This document shows positions 61,314 through 64,000 of a DNA stretch of 64,000 nt, one piece after another (the first letter of the stretch is position 1; each line of letters begins with the position of its first letter). The notes under the pieces are model-generated. The model saw nothing but the letters and a program-made list of their open reading frames with translations. It ran no database searches and was not told the DNA's origin. Position numbers and translations under genes: made by a program. The DNA is from DATARH01 sp963773625 (GTDB lineage Bacteria; Pseudomonadota; Alphaproteobacteria; ATCC43930; CGMCC-115725): the NCBI GenBank assembly GCA_963773625.1, contig CAVZCJ010000019.1, forward strand, positions 62,001 to 126,000, in the 5' to 3' direction.

Positions 61314-62412
61314 TCACCCGTCTTCAAGATGGAGGAGCATCGAAACCCCAAAAGTCATAGCGACGACCGTCGGCGTCCACGCGGCGAGAGACACTGGCAA
61401 TTTGGCCGATAATCCAAGCGCGAAGACGATGTTCGAGATGAAATAGAGGATAAATCCGGCGGCAACGCCGCCGATGATCATGATCGTGACGCCGCCGCGC
61501 CGTTGCATTCGCAGGCTGAACGTCGCGGCCACCAATACCATCGCGGCGAGCAGGAACGGCCGTGCGAGCAGAATGTTGAACTGGAGTCGATGTCGCTGCG
61601 CCGAAAACCCCGATTTCTCGAGCAGGGAGATGAACCCTGGCAGAGACCAAAACGACATCGTGTCCGGGGACGCCAGGCTTTCCTCAATTCGCCGGGTGGT
61701 GAACTTGGTCGCCAAGCGCATCTGCGGAATAGGTTCCGATTGTTCACTGTTTTCCCAGCGCTCCGCGTTGTCGATGATCCATGCACCGTCGTCGAGTTCG
61801 GGCGCGCTTGGCTTCGATCCGTGCCGTGAATTGATGCTGGCGGTTGAGAAAGAAGAGGGTGACCTCACCCAGCAACAGTTCCGGGGCGGCGAGGCGGTTG
61901 CCGTGGATGATGACTTGGCCGCCGCCAGGTTCGCTCTGCCGCAGCCACAAGCCCGAATTCATTAGCGCCATCTGATCTCCGGTCTGGCGCAAGAACTGGA
62001 CCTCGAGTTGCTCATAAGTCGCTTGCATCGACGCCGCGACCGGGTTGAACACGGTTATCGCCAAGGTGCCGACGAATAGCGCCACCAGCACCGCCGGGGT
62101 CAGAAATTGCCACACCGACAGACCGGCTGCCCGGGCGATGATCAGTTCGTTGCTTCGGGTGAGCCGCCAGAAGGCGAGCATCGTTCCGAACAGCACGCCA
62201 AATGGCATGACTTCCTGCGCTGTATGCGGCAGCTTCAGCGCCGCCATCTCGAGCAAGACCCCGAGGCTAACCCCGGACTTCGTTGCGCCGCGGCGCAACA
62301 GCTCGATGTAGTCGAGCAGAAAGCTGATGCTGAGCATCGCCCCATAGACGCTGCAGAACCAGGTGAAGAACTGGCGCGCAATGTAGGATGAGATAGTCTT
62401 GGCCAGCAGCAC
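61314..62412 (-). CDS. lptG: LPS export ABC transporter permease LptG (frameshifted)
   Basis: About 366 residues of the YjgP/YjgQ family. It starts with ISSYIARQFFTWFCSVYGAM and has the first helices, ALKLPHTAQEVMPFGVLFGT, SNELIIARAAGLSVWQFL, then the periplasmic domain. Near 61801, in a run of three G (plus strand), the frame slips: RIEAKRA is followed in the next frame by ELDDGAWIIDNAERWEN. The final helices (ARPFLLAAMVLVAATFSLRM, IGGVAAGFILYFISNIVFAL) run to 61314. With LptF and LptB it extracts LPS from the inner membrane. Confidence 0.92.
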
Positions 62413-62442
62413 TAGCGGGCGTCTCCCCTCGGTCGCGCGAAG

Positions 62443-63568
62443 CTATCGCGCCGTGGTGGCAGCCATGGGCAACCGCCAGAATTTGAAGCTTATTCCACGG
62501 TGCAAGAGAATTCCAAGTCCAACCGTGAAGGGCAACAGATCGACGACGTAAGTCAGCGCGATCGCTATTGGGTAGCGTCCGGCCAAATTCTTAATCGCGA
62601 GGTCTGTTGTCTGAAATGCCAGTGCGCTGCCGATCGCGATCAATATGCGTTTCAACTGCCCCCGGCGATTAAACTCGCCAGGCAGGAGGCAGGCGAGGGG
62701 TATCATGATGAAACTGAAGACAGTCAAAGGCACGGTCAGGCGCTGGTTGAACTCGACGAGATAGCTGTACCGCGTCGTCGAGTTCGAGCTCCGGTGATGG
62801 CGACAGCAACTCACCGAGAAACCGCTCCTGCGGCTCGCGGAAATGTCCTTCGTCCACGTCGCGCACCGTGTCGAGATCGAGCACATAGCGGGTGAAGCTC
62901 AAGACATTAAGCTTGCCCGAGTCACGATCGTACTGTTGGCGGTTGCCGTTGACCATGATGATCCGCGAAGCGCCGGCTGCGTCGGCGAAGGCTCCTCGTT
63001 CGGCGACGAGCGTCACCGGGTGCCCCGGGTCGCGTTCGTCATCGATCAGCAGCCCATTCACCTCGCCGCGATTGTTGCGGTTGCCGATGTAGATCGTCAG
63101 CTTGTCGGTAATCGTCGTGAACGCGCCTTCCTGTAACAGGCTCGAGACAAACTTATTGCGGATCTCGAACTGGAGGTCCTTGAACTCGCGATTTGCCGCC
63201 GGCAGGAAATAGGCCGACAAGGCCATCAGGAAGAGGAAGCAGAGGCCGCTCAGCACCAAGACCGGCTTGGCCAGGGCGTATTGGCTCATGCCCGCGGCGC
63301 GCATCACCACCAGCTCGCTCTCCGTGGTCAGGCGGTTGAAGACGAAGAGCACCGCGATGAACGCGCCGATCGGCAGGACGATGTCGAGGAAGCGCGGCAG
63401 GATCAGCAACGCCAGGTAAAGGAACGTTTCCGCGGAAAGGCCGCGGTTGATGATCAGGTCGACCAGTCTGAGGGATTGAGCGAGCCAGACCGCGGCGGTC
63501 AGCGCTCCGGTCACCAGCAGCATGACGCTGAAAGATTGCTTAAGGATGTAGCGGCTAAGGGAATTCAT
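62443..63568 (-). CDS. lptF: LPS export ABC transporter permease LptF (frameshifted)
   Basis: About 375 residues. It starts MNSLSRYILKQSFSVMLLVT and has LRLVDLIINRGLSAETFLYL, LPIGAFIAVLFVFNRLTTES, ELVVMRAAGMSQYALAKPVL and the periplasmic jellyroll. Near 62780 (CTCGACGACGCGGTAC) the frame slips by one base, and RYSYLVEFNQRLTVPLTVFS leads to the last helices (IPLACLLPGEFNRRGQLKRI) ending at 62443. Essential partner of LptG, encoded 31 bases downstream. ATG 63568 follows the upstream methyltransferase stop by three bases. Confidence 0.92.
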
Positions 63569-63571
63569 CGA

Positions 63572-64000
63572 TCAGCCGGCGCCGTCGTCGCTTCGCCGCA
63601 TCCAGAACGAGCCGCCCGGGGGCAATCGACCTCGCCGGGACAGCCAGTAAACCGGCAGCAGCGGTTGCCAGCAGGCACCGCCAAGCAACAAAGCCGCCAA
63701 GACGTATTGCTCGTTGTAGCCCCTCTCGGTGAACAGCGAAGGGTACTCGTATGGCAACATTATGTCGTGCACGTGGACCACGACCCCGGCCCTAATCCTC
63801 GGCAGTATTTCCAGAAACAGATACGGAACATCGGTTCCGTTGAACGCGTGATGTGAACCGTCGATAAACAGGAAGTCGCCTGCGTCAAGCTCGTCGGCAA
63901 TATCGACGCCGCAGTCGAGCACCGAGCGGCGGACCAGCGCATCGGCGGCCTCGCCGACCGATCGGCGCGGCTGTGGGTCGATGCAAGTGATATGGAGATC
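63572..64000 (-). CDS. Class I SAM-dependent methyltransferase, C-terminal part
   Basis: 143 residues, cut by the right edge of the window: the frame is open to base 64000 (HITCIDPQPR at the edge). The end of the first Rossmann strand (ITCIDPQP), then FLFIDGSHHAFNGTDVPYLF, LEILPRIRAGVVVHVHDIML and PYEYP form the pattern of Methyltransf_24-type enzymes, in which the I-D-G-S-H and H-D motifs bind metal and substrate. Such enzymes often modify cell-surface sugars. It is directly upstream of lptF in the same direction. Confidence 0.75.
   Translation of the reverse strand, partial: DLHITCIDPQPRRSVGEAADALVRRSVLDCGVDIADELDAGDFLFIDGSHHAFNGTDVPYLFLEILPRIRAGVVVHVHDIMLPYEYPSLFTERGYNEQYVLAALLLGGACWQPLLPVYWLSRRGRLPPGGSFWMRRSDDGAG

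Overview
The window is a GC-rich stretch of an alphaproteobacterial chromosome, most likely a Rhodospirillales- or Rhizobiales-type soil or water organism. The basis is the gene order at the right end: fabD-fabG-acpP-fabF-mltG-yicC-gmk faces lptF-lptG-lptD-surA-pdxA-rsmA, an arrangement familiar from Alphaproteobacteria. No tRNA, rRNA, CRISPR array or recognisable transposase was found.

Layout. 1-27 kb is a loosely organised catabolic region: MmgE/PrpD, CmcJ/NvfI-type oxidoreductase, maleate-isomerase-like racemase, a broken CaiB CoA-transferase, a LysR cassette, amidohydrolase plus TauD dioxygenase, a cobalt-type nitrile hydratase operon (alpha, beta, accessory), two VOC-fold proteins, four luciferase-like (LLM) flavin oxidoreductases, an alpha/beta hydrolase and two beta-propeller proteins. 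Embedded in it are a VapBC-type toxin-antitoxin pair, an AT-rich orphan SIR2-like gene (candidate defence gene) and a quinol nitric oxide reductase with NnrS. 28-36 kb holds a Hanks-type kinase fused to Sel1 repeats, an NTF2-like protein, a metallo-beta-lactamase-fold hydrolase, a secreted NHL-repeat protein and two tandem secreted TPR proteins.

36.3-48.3 kb is a degenerate prophage: CI/S24 repressor, a divergent control region whose two 9-mers recur at a second promoter, small regulators, terminase, tail tip and fibre genes, endolysin, holin and lipoproteins. No portal, protease, capsid, tube or tape-measure gene is present. It is followed by a truncated polymorphic-toxin-like C-terminus with a candidate immunity gene, then by the housekeeping fatty acid, peptidoglycan, GMP kinase and lipopolysaccharide export / outer membrane assembly genes.

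A window-wide caution: many genes, including normally essential ones (fabD, fabF, pdxA, surA, lptF, lptG), are broken by a single-base frameshift with both halves well conserved, often in or near a short homopolymer. This looks like residual sequencing indels rather than gene decay. Such genes are annotated as single genes across the shift. Only the CaiB gene, with several lesions, and a 60-bp CaiB 5-prime fragment are called pseudogenes.
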